Part shown: piece after piece, positions 53,094 through 62,732 of the stretch
Position numbering within the stretch: the first letter of the stretch is position 1
Layout: each line of letters starts with the position of its first letter
Assembly: GCA_019044685.2 (NCBI GenBank)
Contig: JAGTXX020000006.1
Coordinates: 1,445,501-1,509,500, forward strand
DNA length: 64,000 nt
DNA from: Nannochloris sp. 'desiccata'
Lineage: Eukaryota > Chlorophyta > Trebouxiophyceae > Chlorellales > Chlorellaceae
Direction: 5' to 3'
The notes under the pieces: model-generated
The model's database searches: none
What the model saw: the letters and a program-made list of their open reading frames with translations, nothing else
What the model was told of the DNA's origin: nothing
Position numbers and translations under genes: made by a program

Positions 53094-54926
53094 ATGCGTC
53101 CGCCCAAACTCAAATTACGAACTCCCAAGCTTCTCCCAAATAAATTACCTCTAGCAAGGTGTTTGATAGCTTTCTATGTCTTCATCTTCCTTATATTCTC
53201 TTCCCTCTTATGCCTACTAGTCGTCCCCTTCCCATTAACAGTGCCTTCGGCACATAAATTTCAGAAGCAGAATAACAATAGCAATGTTGGCAGTGGCGGT
53301 CATCAAGGCGGTGGCAGTCGAGATATTGAATGGCTTATGTTTCACCCCAACCCTGTCAACCAGTCCACCATCTCTGTATGTGCTCGATTAGGGGGACTTG
53401 CTGCTATAGGTGGCATAGAAAGCTGGTTTTGGGCACTTCAAGAGTACGTTCTTAGCTCTTGCAATTTCCGTCTCCATGCCGTCAACCTAGAGGCCCTTCA
53501 TTGGCTTGAGCCTTCGTTAGATAGATTTTATTTCGCTCGTTCTGCAATGGCACGTATTGTAGAGTTAGGTGCACGGTTGAATATAGGTCCAGAAGAGATT
53601 ATAGATGAGTGTGATATTGTTTTAAGCTCCTGGGTTGACCCCCCGCTCCGTCCACCACCCGCCCATCCCAGTTTCAAAAGTTTATTAATTATTCACGGCT
53701 CGGATGCTATTGAACGAAAAGGTACATGGCTGTATGCACAACAGTTGCATGCGTATGACGCGACTGTGTGTGTTAGTGCTGGATGTATGGATGCCTACGG
53801 TCCTGCTTTCCAAAAGCAAATTAACGATAATAAAGATTTCGTTGAGATCCCTCTCGAGTACATTCCATCTTCAATAGATCTCACCAAATACGACCCTACC
53901 ATAGATATAACCCACGCTCGAGCTGCATTCAACCTTCCTATCGGCAATAGTCAGAAGATTCTAGGTTTCCTGGGTCGAATCGCCGAAGATAAGAACCCAC
54001 AACTGTTTGTCAATGTCGTTTCCAAATTGCCCAAAAATTGGATTGGCGCCATGGCAGGGCCTTTATACCTCCCTGAAGAACAAATATTATTAAACTTAAC
54101 ATCACGGATAGCTCTATTAGGAGATATACGTGACACAGGGTCATTTCTAGCTGCTGTGGATGCTTTGTATGTGCCTAGCAAGAAAGAAGGCGGTCCTATC
54201 GTATTGCTCGAGGCCTGGTCAATGCGGAAGCCTTTGTTTATGCGCCGCACGGGACTAGCAGTTGATCACGAAGACGGGGTATTAATAATACCTGAAGATT
54301 CAAGCCCCCAAGATATTGCACAATATATTGATGAGAAATTAATTGATGCCAGCAGCGGTAAGAATTATTCTCTAGAGGTTCAAAACAAGATTGAGTACGG
54401 GTTCAAAACTGTGAAAGAACAGTTTAGCACCGATGTTTTGAGACGAAAATATCATACGTTGATGAATGGCTTACTAGAACAAAATAAAGAAAATAGTGTT
54501 AGCGGACAAGCTTCTATTAGAAGGCTGCCATTTCAAGTGCACTACCCAATAGGCCATCCACCGTCTTTAGAAGTTGTGCAACTGACTCGAAGAGGAAGGA
54601 CTCTTTGGGCACGATGTTTCAACAAACAATGCGTGTTCTACGTCAAATTTACTTCATATAATACGAATTCTTCGTCTAGCAAAGTTACGATTGTGTCGAG
54701 GACGTTTTCTGGGGTCAGCCAGCAGTCTGGAAGCAGGAGCGGTCCCAGCGCCCTTGCCGACGGTGTGGCCATATATTTTAGATCAGAGAAAGCGACAGAG
54801 AAGATAGCAAGCATAAATGTCAGTACTGCGCGGCAAAATATTAGTTTGAACTTACCTACGAATATTTTTGCAGTAGAGTTAGTTGATGGCCACGCTATTC
54901 AAATTCTAGACGTGCTGGCTGCTTAG
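53094..54926 (+). CDS. GT-B fold glycosyltransferase (GT4-like), type II membrane
   Basis: This single-exon, 610-residue protein begins with a basic cytosolic tail and one membrane helix (about residues 22-46, LIAFYVFIFLIFSSLLCLLV), as in Golgi or ER glycosyltransferases. The first half has a Rossmann-like domain with GGLAAIGGIESWFWALQEYV. The second half carries the nucleotide-sugar part: ILGFLGRIAEDKNPQLFVNV, then SKKEGGPIVLLEAWSMRKPL, which contains the E-x7-E pair typical of retaining GT4 enzymes. A C-terminal domain of about 130 residues (from about 480) has no obvious match and may be a beta-sandwich. Donor and acceptor cannot be inferred. It is followed in the same direction by DBR1. 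Confidence 0.82.
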   Translation: MRPPKLKLRTPKLLPNKLPLARCLIAFYVFIFLIFSSLLCLLVVPFPLTVPSAHKFQKQNNNSNVGSGGHQGGGSRDIEWLMFHPNPVNQSTISVCARLGGLAAIGGIESWFWALQEYVLSSCNFRLHAVNLEALHWLEPSLDRFYFARSAMARIVELGARLNIGPEEIIDECDIVLSSWVDPPLRPPPAHPSFKSLLIIHGSDAIERKGTWLYAQQLHAYDATVCVSAGCMDAYGPAFQKQINDNKDFVEIPLEYIPSSIDLTKYDPTIDITHARAAFNLPIGNSQKILGFLGRIAEDKNPQLFVNVVSKLPKNWIGAMAGPLYLPEEQILLNLTSRIALLGDIRDTGSFLAAVDALYVPSKKEGGPIVLLEAWSMRKPLFMRRTGLAVDHEDGVLIIPEDSSPQDIAQYIDEKLIDASSGKNYSLEVQNKIEYGFKTVKEQFSTDVLRRKYHTLMNGLLEQNKENSVSGQASIRRLPFQVHYPIGHPPSLEVVQLTRRGRTLWARCFNKQCVFYVKFTSYNTNSSSSKVTIVSRTFSGVSQQSGSRSGPSALADGVAIYFRSEKATEKIASINVSTARQNISLNLPTNIFAVELVDGHAIQILDVLAA

Positions 54927-55489
54927 TTTTAAAAGGAGACGAGATAATTGACGCCCATGTGCATAATTTACTGACATGACCACTATCTGCTTATTTGTTT
55001 TTGAATTGATTGAATAAATCTTTATGTATTGCTAAATGTATCGCATATACCCTACTGTATAACAATTCATTGCCCCACCCCAGCTACTTTTCATAATAAC
55101 GCTGCTGGGCATGAGGCGGTGAAAGCCCAGCATGCCACCTAGTTGCCTTGTCTAGAATAAGTTAATAGGAATAGCAACACATTTAATATTTTGGGAAATA
55201 TAATTGCAATAGTATCAACGCGTTCGCAGTTCAAATTATCTTTAATAACTGATCGTGAGCAATTATAGAGAAATGATCGCTTCTAATTATCAAGCGCCTA
55301 GAATTAATCGCTAAAGTGCACCACCTGTACTCAAAATGGAACCTAGTAACGTTCCAATGGAACATGCAGGTCTTAGGGTCAGTCTGTGCTTTTGAAATTT
55401 GCATGACGAACATTCTATGAAATGCCAAGCCCGCTTACTTCCTCACAGCCATTTTAACCCCCCCCCCCCCCCCCCCCCTCCTCTTCCAG
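54927..55489. other. upstream region and first intron of the DBR1 gene
   Basis: The stretch from the glycosyltransferase stop to the first certain DBR1 exon must contain the DBR1 promoter, a tiny first coding exon (Met plus one residue) and the first intron. A possible exon is 55364-55369 (ATG CAG before GTCTTA), but its donor is poor. The intron ends with a run of 21 cytosines at 55458-55478. Confidence 0.5.
55458..55478 (+). repeat. poly-C tract (21 C) forming a polypyrimidine tract
   Basis: An uninterrupted C run ends 11 bases before the 3' splice site at 55489. It serves as the intron's polypyrimidine tract, which is normally U-rich. Homopolymers of this length are unstable in replication and sequencing, so the exact count is uncertain. 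Confidence 0.8.
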
Positions 55490-57092
55490 ATCGCTGTTGA
55501 AGGTTGCGGCCATGGCGAACTCGATAAAATCTATGAAACTGTACAGTACATGGAACAGCGCGATGGCAAAAAAGTGGATTTAGTTCTATGTTGCGGCGAT
55601 TTCCAAGCCGTGAGAAACAAGGATGATCTAGAGTGCATGGCATGTCCACCTAAATATAGAGATTTAGCTACCTTCTATAAATACTATTCGGGAGAAAAAG
55701 CAGCACCATATCCAACGATATTTAGTAAGTAATACCAAATGAATCCTTATGAAAGGCGATGTTGATTCTCTCTAGTTTTTTTTCATATTATTATTCTTGT
55801 TTTAAATATCTAATTCTCACCAATTTACTGTTTCCCTGAACTAAATTAATACAGTCGGAGGCAATCATGAAGCTTCTAATTATCTATGGGAGCTCTACCA
55901 CGGTGGCTGGGTCGCTCCAAACATCTATTTTCTCGGGTACGCTGGTGTTGTTCAATTTGGCGGTCTTCGAATTGCCGGCCTGTCTGGAATTTTCAAATTT
56001 CAACACTACACTATGGGCCATTTTGAACGCCCTCCTTACTCTGAATCGGCAATGAGAAGTGCCTATCACGTCCGTACCGTCGATGTGAACCGGTTACTGC
56101 GCCTCTCTGGCAGTCATATTGATGTATTTCTATCACATGACTGGCCAGCAGGCATAGCGCGTCACGGCGATGTGAATGCACTTCTCCGTAAAAAAAGATT
56201 TCTACAAAGAGAAATAGACGATGGCTCGTTAGGAAGTCCTCCAGCTGCGCAGATATTGGAGAAAGTAAGGCCAGAGTATTGGTTTTCGGCGCATTTGCAT
56301 ACTAAATTTGCTGCTTTGGTTCATCATCCTTCTGACTATAGCATTCATCAACGTCCTGGTAATGGCGGTGGCGGCAGTACTAGCAATGCTCCTGCTAGTG
56401 TTAATGAAGCTTCAATGACAAATCCACAAGAAGCTGAAGAATCACAAGCAGTTCCAGCTACAACACGCTTCCTTTCTCTAGATAAATGCCTTCCAGGCAG
56501 ACAATTCTTGCAAATTATTGATTTCCCTAAAGCGACAGGACCTAAAACAATATCTTATGATCCAGAATGGCTTGCTATATTGAAATCAACTCACCATTTG
56601 ACGTCGTTACACCCACGGCCACCCCCTCCGCCACCTCCAGAACGTGTCACCCAAGCACAAATTGCAGAAATTCAAGCTTTGCTAGGTAATAATCAAACCA
56701 TTCCTCTTAATTTTCAACCGACAGCGCCTGCGTATTCTGTTCTTGTGGATGGGAAAAGACCAGGAAAAATGCCGCAAATTGCAGTCAGAAACCCACAAAC
56801 TGTAACTTTATTTGAGTTACTAGGAGTAGAGTATAATTTAGACCACAGCGGTGGTGCAGGAATAGGAATAGGAGGCGGAGGTGGGGGGGGAGGCGTTCCA
56901 GCAGCGGCAGCATTAGCAGCCGTGAACAACCCAGAAGAAATTGAAATAGACAACGATGACGATAATACAATAACAGACGAGGTAATGGCCAATCCAGAAG
57001 AAATAGATCTAGGGGATGGTGATGATGATGAAGACGAGGATGGTGAAGGAGTGGATCCAGCATTAACTGCGGTGTTGAGTGCTGCCACGTAA
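55490..57092 (+). CDS. DBR1: RNA lariat debranching enzyme DBR1 (5' end uncertain)
   Basis: DBR1 cleaves the 2'-5' bond of intron lariats in the nucleus. Exon 55490-55724 begins [19 protein letters not shown], exactly one or two residues into the family sequence, so the start codon lies in an unseen small exon upstream. After a 130-nt intron, exon 55855-57092 restores [20 protein letters not shown]. Together these two encode about 490 residues. Metallophosphoesterase ligands are present in [25 protein letters not shown] and FLSHDWP; the RSAYHVR block is present as well. The C-terminus is low complexity: a Pro run, a Gly run and an acidic end. A weakly spliced first intron could leave the enzyme subject to regulation, but that is inference. 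Confidence 0.92.
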
Positions 57093-57230
57093 ATGCTGTT
57101 GTTCACAGTTTACGTCGTTTGATTCTTTTTCTATAATTAATTTTTTAAATATATAACTCGTCTGTGTTTCTCTGTAACCTACTTTAATTGATTACATATA
57201 CAACTGATAATTAAATAATGCATTGAAAGT

Positions 57231-57781
57231 TTAAGCTGTTGCCTCAGCTTGGTGTTGTTTCTCTGTTGCAAACGCTTGGATCTGCGTCAACGCTGCTCGT
57301 CTTGTTTGAATAATTTGAGCGAGCTGTTCTACTTTATCTCGCACGAGATTGACCTTGCGTTTCGCATAGTCTATTCCTCCATCTATATCTTTCTGCAATA
57401 AACGAGAGAAAGCACCAAACAAACATTACTAAGGTTCAGCAGAACCCAAAGAAAATTCAAAACTTTTGTTCACCGTCCTTAATAAAAGTAAAGTCTTACC
57501 TCAATATAATAGCCTGTCCCTATTTCTAAAAGCACAGTCTCTACGCTATCTAATGTTCCTGATACGTAGAGGGACTCTGTCATAGGTATCAATACAGGCT
57601 GGCCCTCTTCTCTCTCTTTAAGGGCTTCTATACTTTGGCCAGCAGAAGCAAACCTGCCTGCCGTCTGTTGAAGAGCCATCATATTGGTGGTGAAGCTCTC
57701 AACCTCCTGAGAGAGCTGCTGATGCAGTTCCTGCAACTCGGGTAGACTAAGTTGGGAGATATCTATGCGCTGGTTCGCCAT
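57231..57781 (-). CDS. Prefoldin subunit 5
   Basis: An alpha-type subunit of the cytosolic prefoldin hexamer. Exons 57500-57781 and 57231-57392, separated by a 107-nt phase-0 intron, encode 147 residues. The start is the ATG giving MANQRIDISQLSLPELQELH; an upstream in-frame extension exists but lacks family similarity. Two coiled-coil helices flank the beta-hairpin core VLIPMTESLYVSGTLD and VLLEIGTGYYIE, after which exon 2 continues KDIDGGIDYAKRKVNLVRDK. It is divergent from the IF-2 gene at 58078 with 296 bp between starts. Together with the subunit 2 gene at 19933-20506, the window holds two of the six prefoldin genes. Confidence 0.88.
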
Positions 57782-58077
57782 TTTGAGTGAGTTGGGTTTA
57801 ATCAAAGTCAAACAAGTGATCAAATGCAATCAGTCAAACAGAAAAGATGGCGAGCTAGGAAGGACGCAGCAAGCGAGTATGGTATTGCGAATATTAGGAA
57901 TAATGCTATAAATGAATTTTTATAGTGTTTGCAGGAGAGTTTGACTGTTTAAAATGCGGCTAATTGATGGCGCGATATTTGGGGTATCAAATGAGCTAAA
58001 CCCATGCATACAGCAATTATTTATATTATAACCTGTTGCAATTAGAGCTGTTTAGTTGCCGGTTTGCGTGGATCACC

Positions 58078-60987
58078 ATGCATCGCTCAACTGCGTTGGC
58101 AATCAAAACTTTAATTGAAGCATCAATACCTAAATCAATTACGCTTGTAGAATGCCAGCAGTTGCTCAATTTGAGATCATGGAGTTCCGGTACATCTACT
58201 GTAGATGCCCTGCGATGCCAAACTCCTTCTGCTGCAGACTCGATATTTGCCGCCGCCTCCAGGCCCTACGCCTCCTTGGCTGCGGAAGCACCTCGGGAAA
58301 ACCGTAATAACGGACCTCAACGGCCTCGAAACCCTAATTCTCAACATCAAAATAACAATAGAGGCCCACCAGGGTCAAGCAATGGCACTCCAGCCAATAG
58401 AAATCGAACTTATGGCCCCAGACCGACTGGAGGCGGCGGCGGCGGTGGCGGCAGTGGTGGCAATGGACCTTATAGAACAGGGAACCCAGGTGGCGGCGGT
58501 GGTGGCAATGGACCTTATAGAACAGGGAACCCAGGTGGCGGCGGTGGTGGTAGTAATAATTCTAATTTCAATAGAAACGGCCCGTCATCTAATAGAGGAG
58601 GACCAAATGATAGGGGACCTAATAACAATGCAAATAACAATAATAGACCGTTTCGACCATCGACAGGATTTCGGCCAGGAGGCGGCGGCGGTGGCGGGAA
58701 CCAACAGCAACAAAATACAAATTTTAGACCCCGACCTCACCCAGGACATAGACCACCAGGTGGTGGTGGTGGACACCAGCAGCGTCCTCCAGGTCGGTTT
58801 AATAATAATAATAATCAAAATTTTCAACAAAATTTCCAACAAAATCGACCTCTATATCGACCTCGTGCCCCCATTGCCCGCCCAATTCCTTGGTGGGAGA
58901 AGAATAAAGTGCAAGAAGAGCAGCAGGCAGCGCAGCAGGCTCAGCACGCCCGTCAAGAAATGCAGACGAGGATGAGAACACAACGTAGGACTCCTAAAGA
59001 ACCTGAGGCTATCATCATTCCACATGATGTTACTGTTTTAAAATTAGCTCAACTTTTTGGTAAGTTCACAAGTTGTGCGGCATTTTTATGTGTTTGTATA
59101 TGTGTCTAAACTTGTCTTCTTCTTGAAATTTCCCATTTTTCTCCTATTCTTTTTCCTCTGCTTATTTTGGACTTCAAAGTAGTCCTCATGAGTATTGATG
59201 TGTGTCCCCGAAAATTCCTCTCTGCAGGGGTCCCAGTGAAAGATCTAGAAAAAGTTTTAAGCGACCTTGGAGAGCCACCTCGCAGTGAACAAGACACCGT
59301 TGCAGCAGATGCCGCCGAGCTTGCTGCACTCGAGCTAGGCAAGGTTGCAGTTGTCGCTGCAGTTCCAATTAATAAAAACAAATCCAAGAACAGCAACAGC
59401 CTCTCCAAAAACAACAAAAAGAAACAAAGAGAGGAAGAAATTACCTCGACAATGATTCTGGACTTGCCGCCTCGTCCTGCTGTGGTGACAGTCATGGGTC
59501 ACGTGGATCACGGGAAGACGACACTTCTGGACGCGTTACGTAGCACTAGTGTCGCAGCACGCGAAGCAGGTGGTATCACTCAACATGTTGGTGCCTTTGA
59601 AGTCTCAATGCCTGGCTCAGGGCAATCTTTAACTTTTCTTGATACACCCGGCCACGCGGCGTTTACCGCCATGCGAGCTCGTGGCGCTGCCGTAACTGAT
59701 CTCGTGGTACTTGTTGTTGCCGCTGATGATGGTGTGATGCCTCAAACAAAAGAAGCACTTGCGCATGCTCAAGCAGCAGGCTGTCCTATCGTCGTAGCTA
59801 TTACAAAATGTGATATGCCATCTGCCAATCCAGAAAAAGTCCGACGTCAATTGGCATCAGCGGGATTGCCGTTGGAAGGCCAAGGTGGCAATGTTCAAGC
59901 TATTGAAGTCGCATCACCAACTGGAAAAGGATTACCAGAGCTTGAGGAAGCGTTGCTATTAGAAGGAGAGATGCTGGAGCTGACTGCAGATCCGATGGTG
60001 CCCGCTACAGGCACGGTGATTGAAGCGAAGTTAGATAGAGGCCAAGGACCACTTGCCACGTTAATTATCACCCGTGGAACCTTGAAAACTGGACAGTTTG
60101 TTGTTGTAGGATCAGAATGGGGTAAAATACGCGCTCTACGCTCTCCTGGAGGTGAGCTTATAGACAAAGATGGAGTCTTACCAGGACGCCCGGTTGAAAT
60201 TGTCGGTTTAAAGGGGCTTCCTCTTGCAGGAGATGAAATGATGGCTGTAGCAACCGAAGAACGCGCTCAACGTGTCAGCAAAGCGCGTACTGATCGGTCA
60301 GAAGGGACGAGAAGAGCGGCACTCGCTCGAATTCAACCACCGCTTGCCGCGGTAGGACCCAACGGAGAAGAGCAAAGAACAATCCCTATTGTTGTAAAAG
60401 CAGACGTTCAAGGGTCCGCAGAAGCTGTTCGTGATGCGTTACTCAGTATGTCTAGTAAAGAAGTCCGTGTACAGGTTGTTCACGCTGGTGTAGGACCAAT
60501 TACGTTATCAGATGTCGGGTTGGCAGTACCTTCAGGTGCTAAGGTCATCGGATTTAATGTCAAGGTCGCAGCTGATGCCGAAGCTGAGGCAAAATTACAC
60601 GGGGTTGAGGTACTCACCCGACGTGTTATCTATGAGCTTTTGGGGGATGTTGGCTCCTTGATTGAAGGCTTGACACCCCGAGCACTTGAAGAAGTCGTGG
60701 TTGGACAAGCTCAGGTTCTCGCAATGTTTAAGGCCTCGCTTGACAAAAAAGGTAAAGAAAAGCGAACGATTGCTGGATGTCGGGTTGGAGAAGGTACCAT
60801 GAAGTCTGGATTAAAGGTAAAAGTGCTTCGTGGGGGTGAAGTGATAGCAGAAGGGATTTGTAATTCTTTAAGACGGCATAAATTAGATGTCGACACGGTG
60901 GGTCATGGATCTGAATGTGGGCTGGGAGTTGAAGGGTTTGATGACTTTCAGGCTGGAGATATGCTGCATTGTGTAGACGAGCAGTGA
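58078..60987 (+). CDS. Organellar translation initiation factor IF-2
   Basis: IF-2 brings initiator formyl-Met-tRNA to the organelle ribosome. Exons 58078-59059 and 59228-60987, around a 168-nt intron (phase 1), encode 913 residues. A presequence ([20 protein letters not shown]) leads into a long Asn/Gly/Pro/Arg-rich low-complexity region (about residues 80-270), then the linker [20 protein letters not shown] that is characteristic of IF-2. The G domain has G1 GHVDHGKT, G2 [10 protein letters not shown] and G3 DTPGHAAF; G4 reads TKCD instead of the usual NKxD. Domains II-IV follow, with [15 protein letters not shown] and the C-terminal fMet-tRNA-binding part ending near the stop. Mitochondrial and plastid forms are hard to separate by eye. 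Confidence 0.93.
58456..58545 (+). repeat. two 45-nt tandem units in the IF-2 gene
   Basis: Two nearly identical 45-nt units encode repeated [15 protein letters not shown] segments. They lie in the low-complexity N-terminal extension and point to expansion by slippage or unequal exchange. Confidence 0.85.
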
Positions 60988-61006
60988 TTTTGATTATAGA
61001 TTTGCA

Positions 61007-61011
61007 TGTAA
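61007..61011 (+). terminator. possible TGTAA polyadenylation signal
   Basis: The chlorophyte poly(A) signal TGTAA occurs 20 nt after the IF-2 stop codon. Position fits, but the motif is short. Confidence 0.35.
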
Positions 61012-61216
61012 TAGAGTTTGGCTTGGGTCGTTGAGGGAAGAAAAAGAGAGGCACCGTGATGGTAGAGAAGAGGGAGACGTAACCACCCTAAAACATAAAA
61101 TTGAGCTCATACTTTACTATATTTTTGATAAGAGTTGTAAATTAGTGCAGTTTGCACGCACATTGCTGTTCAATAAGCACATCGTGTGATCAACAAAGAT
61201 CGCATCTTCTCACATC

Positions 61217-62379
61217 ATGTTTAATGCTCAGCACCGTCCTCTTGTGGCCAGTTTATCTGCCTCTAAGACCCGGTCTGTGGTCATGATGGCCACTCCTGCT
61301 GGGAAACTCAAGGTAATTTAACCCTTCTTTACATTCACTAAACAACATTGCCGTCGGTGAAGCCTGCCACAAGATGAGATGAATAAGAATTTCCAACCCT
61401 TTCGATATTTACAGGTGGTAGTAACTGGTGCTGGTGGTCGCACCGGCAGTCTTGTCATGAAGAAGCTTCTTGAACGCAGCGATGAGTATGAAGCGATCGG
61501 TATTCTCCGTAGCGAAAAAAGTGCCCGTCAGCTCAAAGAATGGGGCGCTGCAGACTCGAATATCTTTCTAGGAGACATTTTAGGTGATAACGGGGCTGCT
61601 GTGTTGGCTGAATCTCTCAAAGGGGCTGATAGATTGGTCGTATGCACCTCTGCTGTGCCCAAAATTAAACCATTTTCCCTGGTGCCAGTCATTCTCGCGA
61701 AGATTTTTAAAAAGGAAGGTGTGAGGCCTAAATTTACTTTTAAGGAAAATCAGTTGCCTGAACAGGTTGATTGGATGGGTCAAAAAATGCAATTTGATGC
61801 TGCCAAGGCTGCTGGAGTAGAAAAATGTGAGTCGATGAATTTAACAAACACATTTCTTCTTAAATTTTCCCTGGCCACCACCCTACTTCGAATAATTCTT
61901 TCCTAGTACTAATCAATATTACCCTCTCGACTCTTTTTAAACCAGGTGTCGTTGTTGGTAGCATGGGTGGCACAGATCGCGACAACTTTTTGAATACCAT
62001 CGGCGACGGTAACATTCTTGTTTGGAAGAGAAGAGCAGAAGCCTACCTGTTAAAGAGTGGACTGAATTTCACCGTCATTCATCCTGGTGGTTTAAAAGAC
62101 GACGAAGGCGGTAAAAGAGAGCTTGTGCTGGATGTCGATGATAATTTAATTTCATCCAAGTCTAAATATCGTTCTATTCCTCGGGGAGATGTGGCAGAGC
62201 TGTGCGTTCAAATGTTGCGTGTTGGCGGTGCAGCATTTGATCGCAGAGCGATCGATGTCGTTGCAAAAGACGTAGGTGATGGTCAGCCTACGACTGATTT
62301 TGTGGGGTTGTTGGAGAAGATGGACAAGAATTGTAGCTATAAGGATATGGAAGGAGACGAAATACTGGCTAAGTTTTAG
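61217..62379 (+). CDS. Atypical short-chain dehydrogenase, NAD(P)-binding (At5g02240/At2g37660-like)
   Basis: Three exons (61217-61312, 61415-61826, 61946-62379), with introns of 102 and 119 nt, encode 313 residues. Exon 1 is a transit-like leader (RPLVASLSASKTRSVVMMAT). Exon 2 begins with the nucleotide-binding VVVTGAGGRTGSLVMKKLLE. Exon 3 contains VVVGSMGGTDRDNFLNTIG, the ILVWKRRAEAYLLKSG lysine-containing segment, and FTVIHPGGLKDDEGGKREL with SIPRGDVAELCVQML. These are the hallmarks of the plant NAD(P)-binding Rossmann proteins in chloroplasts related to NmrA-like SDRs. The canonical YxxxK pair of classical SDRs is not evident. The physiological substrate is unknown; a stromal redox or regulatory role is likely. 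Confidence 0.87.
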
Positions 62380-62732
62380 AAAGGGAACAGGGCGTGAGCC
62401 TAAAACCGGCAGAAAGTATTTTTAATTTAAATTTCATTTTATTCTTTTAGAAAATAGCCGAATACTGATATCGAGGCGAACTTGTGAATACGTAGCAGAA
62501 CAATTTAATGGCATGTTGACCTCGAATTAGTAAATGCAGAAATGTAGCAGCTTGAGCCCAACTCAAATTGGGCCAGCCTTTGCAAAGTTTGTCCCTGGAG
62601 AGAACCTCGATTTTGGAAGCTCGCTTGGATTGAAGCTTTCATCTTGATTATTTGCATCGATTCCGCTGAACGTAAGACTCTAATCTTTATACTTTGTAAT
62701 TGGTTCATTTGATTTCTTTATAAAAGTGCAAG
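62380..62732. promoter_or_regulatory. upstream region of the PsbY gene
   Basis: These 353 bp carry the 3' flank of the dehydrogenase gene and the promoter of psbY. An inverted repeat, GCCCAA (62556-62561) and TTGGGC (62568-62573), lies about 160 bp before the ATG and might bind a regulator; this is inference. No TATA box is certain. Confidence 0.4.

Noticed and set aside
57782..57829. upstream in-frame start for prefoldin 5
   Set aside because: The extra 16 residues do not resemble the family, and the MANQRIDIS start matches the usual length.
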